Origin: QALR01 sp964466625 | GTDB lineage: Bacteria; Bacillota; Clostridia; Oscillospirales; CAG-272 | Length of the DNA: 12,355 bases | Direction: 5' to 3' | Assembly (NCBI GenBank): GCA_964466625.1 | Contig: CAYXQF010000058.1 | Location: 1 to 12,355 of the forward strand | Shown: piece after piece, positions 6,527 through 12,355 of the stretch | How the letters are laid out: the number at the start of each line of letters is the position of its first letter | How positions within the stretch are numbered: the first letter of the stretch is position 1 | Notes under the pieces: generated by a model | What the model was told of the DNA's origin: nothing | Seen by the model: the letters and a program-made list of their open reading frames with translations, nothing else | Database searches by the model: none | Position numbers and translations under genes: made by a program

Positions 6527-6554
6527 AAAAAAGAGGGAGAAGTCCCCCTCTTTT
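6527..6554 (-). terminator. Terminator of the beta-propeller glycosidase-like gene
   Basis: On the minus strand the stem AAAAGAGGG / CCCTCTTTT (6546-6554 with 6529-6537) closes an eight-base loop and is followed by a U-run. It lies 16 bases after the stop codon. Confidence 0.88.
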
Positions 6555-6569
6555 GAATAAGTCTATTTC

Positions 6570-7466
6570 TCATTCGATGATATAAGGCACGTTTTTCTTG
6601 TCAAAACCGATCTCTACACGGCTAAGATACCACGTTTTGCCCATATCGGAACTTCCTTGATAGAAAAGATACGCTCTGCCGTCATCATCACGGAACGCAT
6701 ATGGATGTCCCGATTCAGAACTGTTCCACGCATCGGGTGCGCCACACTTGAGAAACGGCACAGCGCTTCCCTTTTTGAAAAATTCACCGTCACAGGAAAC
6801 GGCATAACCGATCTGTTGCGGCTTACAGTTATACGCGCCGCCGTAGAACATGAACATTTCCCCGTCATTCACGATGGTCGCAGGAGCTTCGATGCACTCA
6901 CCTTCCCAAAGAAATTCGGGTGCCACAAGTGCTTGTTTGGCAATATCCGTCCACGCTTCTTTTCCAAATCCGCTATCGAGAGAAGCGTATGCGCCGCCTA
7001 CCTTTTGAATCTTCATTGCGTGGTCACGCGTTGCAAAATAGAGAAAAAGCTTGCCGTCAAATACGCAAACGTCCGCATCGATCGCTCTGCCCGAGCACCA
7101 ATCTGCGGTGGGACGGTAGATCGGATTTTCGGGATTTTTCACAAAATGATAGCCGTCCTCGGAAATCGCGTGACAAATGGCGTCCTTGCGCCAGTTTCCA
7201 TAGGTCTGATAGAAAAGATGCACCTTTCCGTCCAGCACGATCGCCGCAGGCGCACCGATGCCGTTCTGCTCGCAGTCCTGCTCCAGCGGAACCTCACCTG
7301 CAAGTGTCCAATTTTCCATGTCTTTTGAGGTGGCGATGCCGACACCGATCTTGAAATTCGGTTCGGGAACGTACTGGATCGTATAGTAAAGGAAGTATGT
7401 ATCGCCAAAATGCACGACAGCAGGATCTTTAGCGAAACAAAAGCGTTCTGTGTTGGTAAAAAGCAT
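6570..7466 (-). CDS. Cytosolic five-bladed beta-propeller glycoside hydrolase-like protein (GH43/GH32 type)
   Basis: 298 residues with repeated propeller-blade strands, such as DGKVHLFYQTYG, DGKLFLYFATRD and DGEMFMFYGGAY. Candidate catalytic acids sit where the GH43/GH32 families place them: D14 in AKDPAV (first blade, base), D132 in RAIDADV (second blade) and E193 in GECIEAPA (third blade, acid). These families hydrolyse arabinosides, xylosides or fructosides. There is no signal peptide, so it would act on imported oligosaccharides. The start at 7466 has AAGGAG six bases upstream; the longer open frame to 7502 would run into the promoter. The gene has its own promoter and terminator, and no sugar transporter adjoins it. 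The substrate cannot be assigned, and a non-catalytic or GH130-like role is possible. Confidence 0.85.
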   Translation of the reverse strand: MLFTNTERFCFAKDPAVVHFGDTYFLYYTIQYVPEPNFKIGVGIATSKDMENWTLAGEVPLEQDCEQNGIGAPAAIVLDGKVHLFYQTYGNWRKDAICHAISEDGYHFVKNPENPIYRPTADWCSGRAIDADVCVFDGKLFLYFATRDHAMKIQKVGGAYASLDSGFGKEAWTDIAKQALVAPEFLWEGECIEAPATIVNDGEMFMFYGGAYNCKPQQIGYAVSCDGEFFKKGSAVPFLKCGAPDAWNSSESGHPYAFRDDDGRAYLFYQGSSDMGKTWYLSRVEIGFDKKNVPYIIE

Positions 7467-7490
7467 AGGTTTCTCCTTCGTTTTTCTTTT

Positions 7491-7519
7491 ATTGTAGCAC
7501 ATATAGAAAGAAAAAACAA
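7491..7519 (-). promoter_or_regulatory. Promoter of the glycosidase-like gene
   Basis: Minus strand: TTGTTT (7514-7519), 17 bases, then TACAAT (7491-7496) preceded by TGC. The ATG is 24 bases beyond the -10, giving a very short leader. It overlaps the upstream terminator's T-run. Confidence 0.75.
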
Positions 7520-7548
7520 GAAAAGAGCGGAAAATCCACTCTTTTCTT
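7511..7548 (-). terminator. Terminator of the ECF S-component gene
   Basis: Arms 7536-7548 and 7518-7530 form a 13-base stem on the minus-strand transcript with one G-U pair and a five-base loop. A U-run (7511-7516) follows. On the plus strand the same position is a C-A mismatch, which supports minus-strand use. Confidence 0.85.
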
Positions 7549-7555
7549 TGCTATA

Positions 7556-8137
7556 TCAATGTTTTTTTCTGATATTCAAAAGTCTGACGATGACAGGGCT
7601 GAGCACCAGATTCATGCCAACCTCAAAAATGAAGTTGCCCATTGCCATTGCCCAGAAAACGCCGACACCCGTGCCTGTGCTGCCGATTGCCGCCGCGATC
7701 TCGGAAACACTATCCAAGAAGAAGAGAATACTACCGAGCATAAACACGCCCGTATTCACCACAGGGCAAACCAATGCTGCCACAATAACTGCCACATAAC
7801 GGTTCAGTTTTTCGAGAGCCTTGTAAGCAAGACCTGCCGCAAGACCACACGCAGTACCCTTTACCAAAACGGTCGCAAACGTGCCAAACACGTCAAACGC
7901 CAAAAACAGATTCGCACCGCCGCTGGCAAGCACTACAACACCGAATACAAATCCAAGCCATGCACCCATTTTCACGCCGCAGATCGCCGCGCCGATTACG
8001 ATGGGGATCAAAGCGATCGCTGTGGAAAACGGGCCAAAAATCGCTGTGAACGTTGCCAAAAGCTGAAATACCACAACGAGTGCCGTCATCACCGCGCCAA
8101 GCACCATGGTCTCGGTCTTTTTGTTTGTTGTTTTCAT
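7556..8137 (-). CDS. ECF transporter S component, probably for pantothenate
   Basis: 193 residues, very hydrophobic, with about six membrane helices and a basic C-terminus (NIRKKH). The size and the N-terminal helix with small residues (GAVMTAL, 14-20) fit the substrate-binding S component of energy-coupling factor vitamin transporters. These plug into a shared EcfA/EcfA'/EcfT module encoded elsewhere. The start at 8137 has AGGAGG five bases upstream, and a longer frame to 8179 has no ribosome site. It lies 87 bases behind coaX on the same strand with no clear promoter between, so it is probably cotranscribed. CoaX consumes pantothenate, so a PanT-like specificity is likely by context. Substrate-specific residues cannot be judged by eye; riboflavin, thiamin or another vitamin remain possible. 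Confidence 0.85.
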   Translation of the reverse strand: MKTTNKKTETMVLGAVMTALVVVFQLLATFTAIFGPFSTAIALIPIVIGAAICGVKMGAWLGFVFGVVVLASGGANLFLAFDVFGTFATVLVKGTACGLAAGLAYKALEKLNRYVAVIVAALVCPVVNTGVFMLGSILFFLDSVSEIAAAIGSTGTGVGVFWAMAMGNFIFEVGMNLVLSPVIVRLLNIRKKH

Positions 8138-8179
8138 AAATCCTCCTAAGCTGTCGTCCGCCTGTGCGGTACAACGCAT

Positions 8180-8207
8180 ATAAAATTTATTTTATCTCCT
8201 AAAGGAG
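8180..8207 (-). other. Tandem inverted repeats between coaX and the ECF gene
   Basis: Two inverted repeats abut: CTCC-TAAA-GGAG (8196-8207) and ATAAAAT-TT-ATTTTAT (8180-8195). On the coaX transcript they would form a weak hairpin pair. No U-tract or known riboswitch pattern is recognisable. They could stabilise or attenuate the message, or be an operator. Confidence 0.35.
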
Positions 8208-8224
8208 TTAATACCGTTTGGGAT

Positions 8225-8992
8225 TCATGTATTTTTCTTATATAAAATATGCAAACCTTTGAGCACCAAATGTTCATCAAGCGTGATCGCGTGCTTACAA
8301 TGCGCAACGATCGCCGCTGCCGAGCCACCCGTCGCATACACGGGAAGCACTTCTCCGACCTCCTCGATAATGCGGTCGATCATGCCGTCCACCATGGAAG
8401 CGTGTCCGAAAACAACACCCGAACGCATACTGTCAGCCGTATTTTTCGCGATCACCGTGCGCGGCGCTTCCAAGCTCACCTTGGGAAGCTGTGCCGTATT
8501 TTCCGAAAGTGCGTTAAGCCCCATCAGCACACCCGGCACGATAGAAACGCCGATGAATGCACCTTTGGCATTCAAAACCATCATTTTCGTTGCCGTTCCC
8601 ATATCAACGACGAGGGCTGGACTGCCATATAAATGATGCGTTGCCACACAAGTGCAAATGATATCCGTACCGACCGAAGAAGGCATATCACAATGGATAT
8701 TGAGTCCCGTTTTGATTCCGGGGCCAACAATGATCGGTTCGATACCATATAAAAAGGAAACCGCCTTTTTCAGCACGGCGTTCAGCGGAGGCACAACAGA
8801 AGAGATGATCGCGCCGCCTATCGCGTTTCGTTCCACCCCATAGAGCGCAAGAATATTCAAAATTTTGTTGGCATATTCATCTTCCGTCCCGATCGGATCG
8901 GTCGAAATATGCGCAACAAACGACAGCGTTTCTTTTTCGAAACCGCCGAGCATAATATTCGTATTTCCGATATCTATCGTGAGAATCATCAT
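8225..8992 (-). CDS. coaX: Type III pantothenate kinase
   Basis: Phosphorylates pantothenate with ATP, the first committed step of coenzyme A synthesis; type III enzymes need a monovalent cation. The 255 residues are the usual length. The ASKHA-fold phosphate motif DIGNTN is at 7-12, DMGTATK at 130-136, the VPG block at 152-154, NTADSMRSGVVFG at 184-196, and TGGSA at 221-225. The usual GADR block reads GTDI here (108-111): the catalytic Asp (D110) is kept but the Arg is replaced. I recall this variant in other Clostridia. Two ATGs compete (8992 and 8989) behind AAAGGG. The promoter is TTGAAA-17-TATAAT. The ECF S component follows, which would make an uptake-and-phosphorylation pair. Confidence 0.93.
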   Translation of the reverse strand: MMILTIDIGNTNIMLGGFEKETLSFVAHISTDPIGTEDEYANKILNILALYGVERNAIGGAIISSVVPPLNAVLKKAVSFLYGIEPIIVGPGIKTGLNIHCDMPSSVGTDIICTCVATHHLYGSPALVVDMGTATKMMVLNAKGAFIGVSIVPGVLMGLNALSENTAQLPKVSLEAPRTVIAKNTADSMRSGVVFGHASMVDGMIDRIIEEVGEVLPVYATGGSAAAIVAHCKHAITLDEHLVLKGLHILYKKNT

Positions 8993-9024
8993 TTCACGCC
9001 CTTTTTTGTTCGATTTGCGGTTAT

Positions 9025-9053
9025 ATTATACCATCATTTCCCCGTTTTTTCAA
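9025..9053 (-). promoter_or_regulatory. Promoter of coaX
   Basis: Minus strand: TTGAAA (9048-9053), exactly 17 bases, then TATAAT (9025-9030) with TGG ahead of it. It diverges from the ABC-2 exporter promoter about 80 bases away. Confidence 0.88.
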
Positions 9054-9130
9054 GAGATCCCCGGCACAAAAACCGAATAACCTTCAAAAACGACCGATGA
9101 GATAAACAACGAGATTTTATAAAAATAAGA

Positions 9131-9139
9131 TGTTATAAT
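9131..9139 (+). promoter_or_regulatory. Extended -10 promoter of the ABC-2 exporter operon
   Basis: TGT-TATAAT at 9131-9139, 34 bases before the chosen start codon. No good -35 is seen. An in-frame ATG at 9138 lies inside this -10, so translation cannot begin there. Confidence 0.75.
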
Positions 9140-9173
9140 GATCTTCGTCATCTATACAAGAGGAGGGATCATG

Positions 9174-9902
9174 ATGGAAACGATCAAAATCGTAAATCTT
9201 ACAAAAAAGTACAAAGACACCGTCGCGGTCGACAATTTGCATCTGGAAATTAAAAAAGGCGAGCTTTTCTCTCTGCTTGGTGTGAACGGCGCCGGGAAAA
9301 CAACAACGATCAAGATGCTTTCTTGCCTCACAAAACCAACAAGTGGAGATGCTTTTGTGGGTGAAAACAGCATCATACATGGTGAAGCGCAAGTCAAACG
9401 CATGATCGGCGTTTCTCCGCAAGAAACCGCCATCGCGCCAAACCTATCGGTGAAGGAAAATTTAGCGCTTATATGTGGTATTCACGGCTTTCCCAAAGAA
9501 AAATGCCAAGAAAAAATAAAGGCACTTTCCGAACAATTCCATTTGAACGGTATTCTTTCAAAAAAAGCAGGAAAGCTCTCCGGCGGCTGGCAACGCAGAG
9601 TGAGCATCGCCATGGCGCTGATCAGTGAGCCGTCCATTCTATTTCTGGACGAACCGACGCTTGGACTCGACGTGATTGCCCGAAGTGAACTGTGGGACGT
9701 GATCCGCACCTTAAAAGGAAATATCACGATCATACTCACGACGCACTATATGGAAGAAGCAGAAGCGTTATCCGATCGCATCGGCATTATGAAAAACGGA
9801 AAGCTATTGGTCATCGGAACAGCACCCGAGCTTATGCAAATGACCGATACGGATCGGTTTGAAAATGCTTTTATCGCAATCGTAAAGGAGGAAAAAGTAT
9901 GA
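9174..9902 (+). CDS. ABC-2 type exporter, ATP-binding protein
   Basis: A 242-residue DrrA/CcmA-type ATPase that powers the membrane partner encoded next. Motifs are Walker A GVNGAGKT (36-43), a Q-loop region VSPQE (80-84), signature LSGGWQRR (135-142), Walker B ILFLDE (155-160) with D-loop GLD, and the H-loop His (H191 in TTHYMEEAE). All catalytic residues are present, so a homodimeric ATPase is expected. AGGAGG is seven bases from the second of two adjacent ATGs (9174) and four from the first (9171), so 9174 is slightly preferred. The stop overlaps the permease start as ATGA. The cargo is unknown: such pairs move drugs, lipids or polysaccharides, and no adjacent regulator or biosynthetic gene points to one. 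Confidence 0.94.
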   Translation: METIKIVNLTKKYKDTVAVDNLHLEIKKGELFSLLGVNGAGKTTTIKMLSCLTKPTSGDAFVGENSIIHGEAQVKRMIGVSPQETAIAPNLSVKENLALICGIHGFPKEKCQEKIKALSEQFHLNGILSKKAGKLSGGWQRRVSIAMALISEPSILFLDEPTLGLDVIARSELWDVIRTLKGNITIILTTHYMEEAEALSDRIGIMKNGKLLVIGTAPELMQMTDTDRFENAFIAIVKEEKV

Positions 9903-10630
9903 AAACATTTACATTTGCCAAACGGTGCGCAAAAGAAATCCTGCGTGATCCGATCAATTTAATGTTTGGACTTGGATTTCCAATCGTATTGCTATTGCTT
10001 CTCAGCGCGATACAAGCAAATATTCCTGCTGACTTATTTGAGATCGAAAGTCTGACGCCCGGCATTACGGTATTTGGGCTGTCATTCATCACGCTTTTTT
10101 CCGCTACGCTGATTGCCAAAGACAGAGAAAGCGCACTATTGCAAAGATTGTATACGACCCCTCTAAAATCATGCGATTTTATTTTAGGTTATATGTTACC
10201 GCTCGTACCGATCGCCCTTATGCAAAGCGCCGCTTGTTATGTGGTTGCTATCATGCTCGGTTTGCCGATCACGGTCAATATTTTTTATGCCATTCTGATG
10301 ATACTGCCCGTTGCTGTTTTATATATTGCCCTCGGACTATTATGTGGGAGTGTCTGTAATGTCAAACAAGTCGGCGGTATTTGCGGCGGACTTCTCACAA
10401 ATCTTTCCGCTTGGCTTTCGGGCGTATGGTTCGATCTTGAACTTGTGGGAGGAACATTTCATAAAATAGCAAAGCTTTTGCCGTTCGTTCACGCCGTAGA
10501 ACTGGAAAGAGCGATGATAGAGGGGAATTATACAAAAGCATTCTCGCACATCTATCCTATTCTCGGCTATGCGCTCGCTATAACGATCGGCGCAGTTTTG
10601 CTCTTTTTGCGGCAAATGAAACGGCAATAA
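9899..10630 (+). CDS. ABC-2 type exporter, permease
   Basis: 243 residues with about six membrane helices (near 22-38, 53-73, 94-118, 125-149, 157-175 and 217-237). The cytosolic coupling segment KDRESALLQRLYTTPL (74-89) is typical of ABC-2 permeases of drug and antibiotic exporters. The start overlaps the ATPase stop by four bases (ATGA) behind AAAGGAGG, so translation is coupled and the subunits are made together. The length is normal for the family, with no frameshift. No plus-strand terminator with a T-run follows; the hairpin at 10645-10666 lacks one in this direction. Substrate and direction (export presumed from family) are inferred. Confidence 0.93.
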   Translation: MKTFTFAKRCAKEILRDPINLMFGLGFPIVLLLLLSAIQANIPADLFEIESLTPGITVFGLSFITLFSATLIAKDRESALLQRLYTTPLKSCDFILGYMLPLVPIALMQSAACYVVAIMLGLPITVNIFYAILMILPVAVLYIALGLLCGSVCNVKQVGGICGGLLTNLSAWLSGVWFDLELVGGTFHKIAKLLPFVHAVELERAMIEGNYTKAFSHIYPILGYALAITIGAVLLFLRQMKRQ

Positions 10631-10640
10631 ATATAGATAG

Positions 10641-10666
10641 AAAAAAGCGAGTCGAAAGACTCGCTT
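10641..10666 (-). terminator. Terminator of the 84-residue membrane protein gene
   Basis: A perfect nine-base stem, AAGCGAGTC / GACTCGCTT (10645-10653 with 10658-10666), has a four-base loop. A U-run (10641-10646) follows on the minus strand only. The hairpin may also partly serve the converging exporter operon. Confidence 0.9.
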
Positions 10667-10698
10667 CAGCTAAATGCGATTGGGTGAAAAAGCAGTTA

Positions 10699-10953
10699 TC
10701 ATGTTCTTCTCTTTTTGCGAACGATATACAAAACAGCGGCGGCGATAACCGATACGACACCCACAAACACCGACCAAAAACAAAATCCACCATACTGATG
10801 AAAAAACACAAAAATAACGGTCGGCCCATCTGCGCCACCGATGATTCCGACATTCGATGCCGAAAATACGCCCACAAAAAGCAACGCAAGCCCCACAAGA
10901 AGCAAAACAATGCCCAAGCACAAAAAGATCAGAGAAAGTTTTCGTTTGTTCAT
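10699..10953 (-). CDS. Small membrane protein with the IIGGADGPT motif of Na+-translocating decarboxylase beta subunits
   Basis: 84 residues with two hydrophobic segments (about 6-30 and 58-78) and a basic C-terminal tail (RKKRRT). Between them is NVGIIGGADGPTVIFVF (34-50). This motif is conserved in the beta subunits of Na+-pumping oxaloacetate, glutaconyl-CoA and methylmalonyl-CoA decarboxylases, where its Asp (here D42) belongs to the ion path. The protein is only about a fifth of that subunit's length and has none of the other conserved regions, so it cannot be the pump itself. The ATG at 10953 has GGCGGTG five bases upstream; the longer open frame crosses the promoter. It has its own consensus promoter and terminator, so it is a complete small gene rather than a fragment. 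Its function is unknown to me. Confidence 0.82.
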   Translation of the reverse strand: MNKRKLSLIFLCLGIVLLLVGLALLFVGVFSASNVGIIGGADGPTVIFVFFHQYGGFCFWSVFVGVVSVIAAAVLYIVRKKRRT

Positions 10954-10977
10954 ACAGCCACCGCCTTTCCAGAGGGT

Positions 10978-11006
10978 ATTATAGCACAAAATCGGTGGAC
11001 TGTCAA
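10978..11006 (-). promoter_or_regulatory. Consensus promoter of the 84-residue membrane protein gene
   Basis: Minus strand: perfect TTGACA (11001-11006), 17 bases, then perfect TATAAT (10978-10983) preceded by TGC. Only the tRNA promoter in this window matches as well. The leader is about 18 bases. Confidence 0.92.
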
Positions 11007-11023
11007 TGATGCCTCGGGGAACG

Positions 11024-11048
11024 AAAAAAGCAAGTCTTTCGACTTGCT
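11024..11048 (-). terminator. Terminator of the GH28-like gene
   Basis: Stem AGCAAGTC / GACTTGCT (11029-11036 with 11041-11048) with a four-base loop, followed by a U-run on the minus strand. The stem differs from the terminator at 10641-10666 by a compensated base-pair change. Confidence 0.9.
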
Positions 11049-11083
11049 CCGTTCTTGGCACGAATTGACAAAAAAGATGCCAA

Positions 11084-12151
11084 TTACTCGGCACGGTCAT
11101 CCTTTAACAATTTCGCGCCGTTGATTGCTTCTATGCCAAAATATACAAGATTTTTCATCGCTCCTGCAAGGGAAATCACGTAATCTCCACCGCCACACAC
11201 GTTTTTTACGGTGATGTTATAGGTCTCGTCCTTCGTTGCATGACGTGTTCCGTAAAGATGTGTATCACCGATACGAACCGCATACAATCCCTTGTCCATA
11301 TACGGAGAATCACACGACGTATCATACACACCGTCAATTGTGATGTCATGCAGCTTGACGTCACCCTGATTGAGCAATCGTACGTTCGTACAAAAAGCAG
11401 CTGATGCAATATTTTTAATCTCAACGTTGCAAATATCCGAGGGGAGTCCGTCAACAGAAAACGTTCTTTCCAGATTACCGTTGAGTCCCGTCAAAGCAAT
11501 CGTATCGTCCTCTGTAAAGCCGGTAATATTTTTTATCACAATATCGTGACACCCTTGACGAAGATCAATTCCGTCGGCGTTCTTTACTAAGACCTCTTTG
11601 CATTTTTCACGTTTCAAGCCATGGTACTCGTTACCGTTTTCGTCAATGGCAATATCACTTGCGCAAAAATCAATATTTCCGAGATAACCGTTTGAACAAT
11701 AGATAAAATTCAATGCCCACCAACGCTGATTGAGGCAGGAAATTCCGGAAATCCTAAAGCCGTCAACGTTTGTAAAAAGCAGAAGATTGTTCTTCCAAAT
11801 GGGAGGCATGCCGTCCTTCGAATGATTTTTTTCGGAAAGTCCGTTATATTTGCCTCCATCGAGGATAGCATCTCCTCGACCTATTATGCTGATGTTTTTA
11901 TCGGTGCCCAATGTTGTTTTTCCGATCTCGGTATCGTGATGCTCGTTTACGAACATATTGGAAAAACAACCGTCTGCCATTCGCAGATGGCAGTTGTCTA
12001 AAATCAGCGTAAAATTTGAAGGAATACGAATCTCTCTGTCAATCTCCCAATTCCCGTTGACGGTTGCCGTGCGGCTTTGATTGTTTATTGCCTCTTGAAT
12101 TTTAGAGGAAATGTATGTGTTTCCATTTTTGACAAATTTTACGTTGTTCAT
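11084..12151 (-). CDS. GH28-like right-handed beta-helix protein
   Basis: 355 residues built of short repeating strands with asparagine-rich turns, as in polygalacturonase-type beta-helices. NADGIDL (191-197) and EDDTIAL (214-220) match the GH28 blocks NTDGID and GDDCIAL, so the three catalytic Asp positions (D193, D215, D216) are kept. The later G-H-G and R-I-K blocks are not found; the corresponding region reads ASAAFCTN and VRLLN. There is no signal peptide, whereas most pectinases are secreted, so it may cut imported galacturonides, act on another sugar, or be inactive. The ATG at 12151 has GGCGGTG five bases upstream. It is a single gene with its own TTGAAA-17-TATAAT promoter and its own terminator. 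It looks somewhat more AT-rich than its neighbours by eye. Confidence 0.85.
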   Translation of the reverse strand: MNNVKFVKNGNTYISSKIQEAINNQSRTATVNGNWEIDREIRIPSNFTLILDNCHLRMADGCFSNMFVNEHHDTEIGKTTLGTDKNISIIGRGDAILDGGKYNGLSEKNHSKDGMPPIWKNNLLLFTNVDGFRISGISCLNQRWWALNFIYCSNGYLGNIDFCASDIAIDENGNEYHGLKREKCKEVLVKNADGIDLRQGCHDIVIKNITGFTEDDTIALTGLNGNLERTFSVDGLPSDICNVEIKNIASAAFCTNVRLLNQGDVKLHDITIDGVYDTSCDSPYMDKGLYAVRIGDTHLYGTRHATKDETYNITVKNVCGGGDYVISLAGAMKNLVYFGIEAINGAKLLKDDRAE

Positions 12152-12174
12152 GACAACACCGCCTTTCTGGTTAC

Positions 12175-12203
12175 ATTATATCACACTTCCTAATATTTTT
12201 CAA
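12175..12203 (-). promoter_or_regulatory. Promoter of the GH28-like gene
   Basis: Minus strand: TTGAAA (12198-12203), 17 bases, then TATAAT (12175-12180) preceded by TGA. The ATG is 24 bases beyond the -10, nearly the same layout as the 84-residue gene. Confidence 0.88.
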
Positions 12204-12355
12204 TATAAAAATGTAGATATTTTTTCTAACCTCAAATGAGCTTTTTTTGTCTGTTATATAATAGGGTCCTTTTTCTTTTGCTTTGTTATACAGTTTTGAT
12301 GATAAAATTACACAAATCTTACTTTTTACATCTGCCTTATTACTTAGTATTAAAT
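12204..12355. other. AT-rich end of the window with no gene seen
   Basis: No open frame with a ribosome site was found. A TATAAT at 12257-12262 on the plus strand lacks a good -35. The stretch is probably intergenic, between the GH28-like promoter and a gene beyond the window. Confidence 0.5.

Noticed and set aside
6657..7328. A 223-codon plus-strand open frame
   Set aside because: It is the antisense shadow of the glycosidase-like gene, whose motifs and ribosome site are clear.
7559..8149. A 196-codon plus-strand open frame
   Set aside because: It is antisense to the ECF S component; its His/Cys/Lys-rich translation comes from the complement of hydrophobic codons.
8138..8179. A 14-residue extension of the ECF S component
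   Set aside because: It has no ribosome site, and AGGAGG sits directly before the internal ATG at 8137.
8138..8224. A vitamin riboswitch ahead of the ECF gene
   Set aside because: The gap is under 90 bases and shows only two short inverted repeats. No TPP, FMN or other known aptamer pattern is visible.
9138..9173. An upstream start for the ABC-2 ATPase
   Set aside because: The ATG is inside the promoter -10, and the ribosome site lies downstream at 9161-9166.
10954..11100. A 49-residue N-terminal extension of the 84-residue membrane protein
   Set aside because: It would run through a perfect promoter and the neighbour's terminator. The internal ATG at 10953 has a well-placed ribosome site.
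1..12355. Mobile element, phage, CRISPR or defence island
   Set aside because: No transposase, integrase, terminal repeat, repeat-spacer array or toxin-antitoxin hallmark was seen. The XRE gene's partner resembles its own C-terminal domain rather than a toxin.

Overview
The window looks like chromosomal DNA from a Clostridia-type Firmicute, most likely an uncultured gut anaerobe. The evidence is moderate GC, strong AGGAGG-type ribosome binding sites, extended -10 promoters (TGnTATAAT), U-tailed hairpin terminators, a small CXC-rich ferredoxin-thioredoxin-reductase-like protein beside thioredoxin, a type III pantothenate kinase and an ECF transporter S component. No phage, transposase, integrase or CRISPR signal was seen. 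Genes are tightly packed on both strands, and no gene-free stretch exceeds 300 bases once starts are corrected.

Left part (1-2617). A minus-strand tRNA-Gly(GCC) is cut by the window edge and has a perfect consensus promoter. Next is a minus-strand two-gene redox operon, an FTR-catalytic-like protein followed by thioredoxin. Divergent from it is a plus-strand pair: an XRE regulator with an extra C-terminal domain, and an 82-residue protein that resembles that domain. A plus-strand sugar-isomerase-like TIM-barrel gene follows. A bidirectional terminator separates it from the converging ABC operon.

Middle (2618-9053, all minus strand). Two ABC half-transporters form a heterodimeric exporter with one apparently degenerate ATP site. 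Upstream lie an intergenic region with palindromes, a cytosolic five-bladed beta-propeller glycosidase-like gene (GH43/GH32 type), and a coaX-ECF S-component pair that suggests pantothenate uptake followed by phosphorylation to start coenzyme A synthesis.

Right part (9054-12355). A plus-strand ABC-2 exporter pair (ATPase plus permease, overlapping by ATGA) diverges from coaX. Facing it are two single-gene minus-strand units: an 84-residue membrane protein carrying the IIGGADGPT motif of Na+-pumping decarboxylase beta subunits, and a GH28-like beta-helix protein. These two share promoter layout, an identical 11-nt ribosome-binding leader and near-identical terminators. The last 150 bases are AT-rich, with no gene seen.

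I see no clear new defence or mobile system. The most unusual items are the 84-residue motif protein under a consensus promoter, the paired XRE/small-protein modules, and the altered cysteine spacing of the FTR-like protein.
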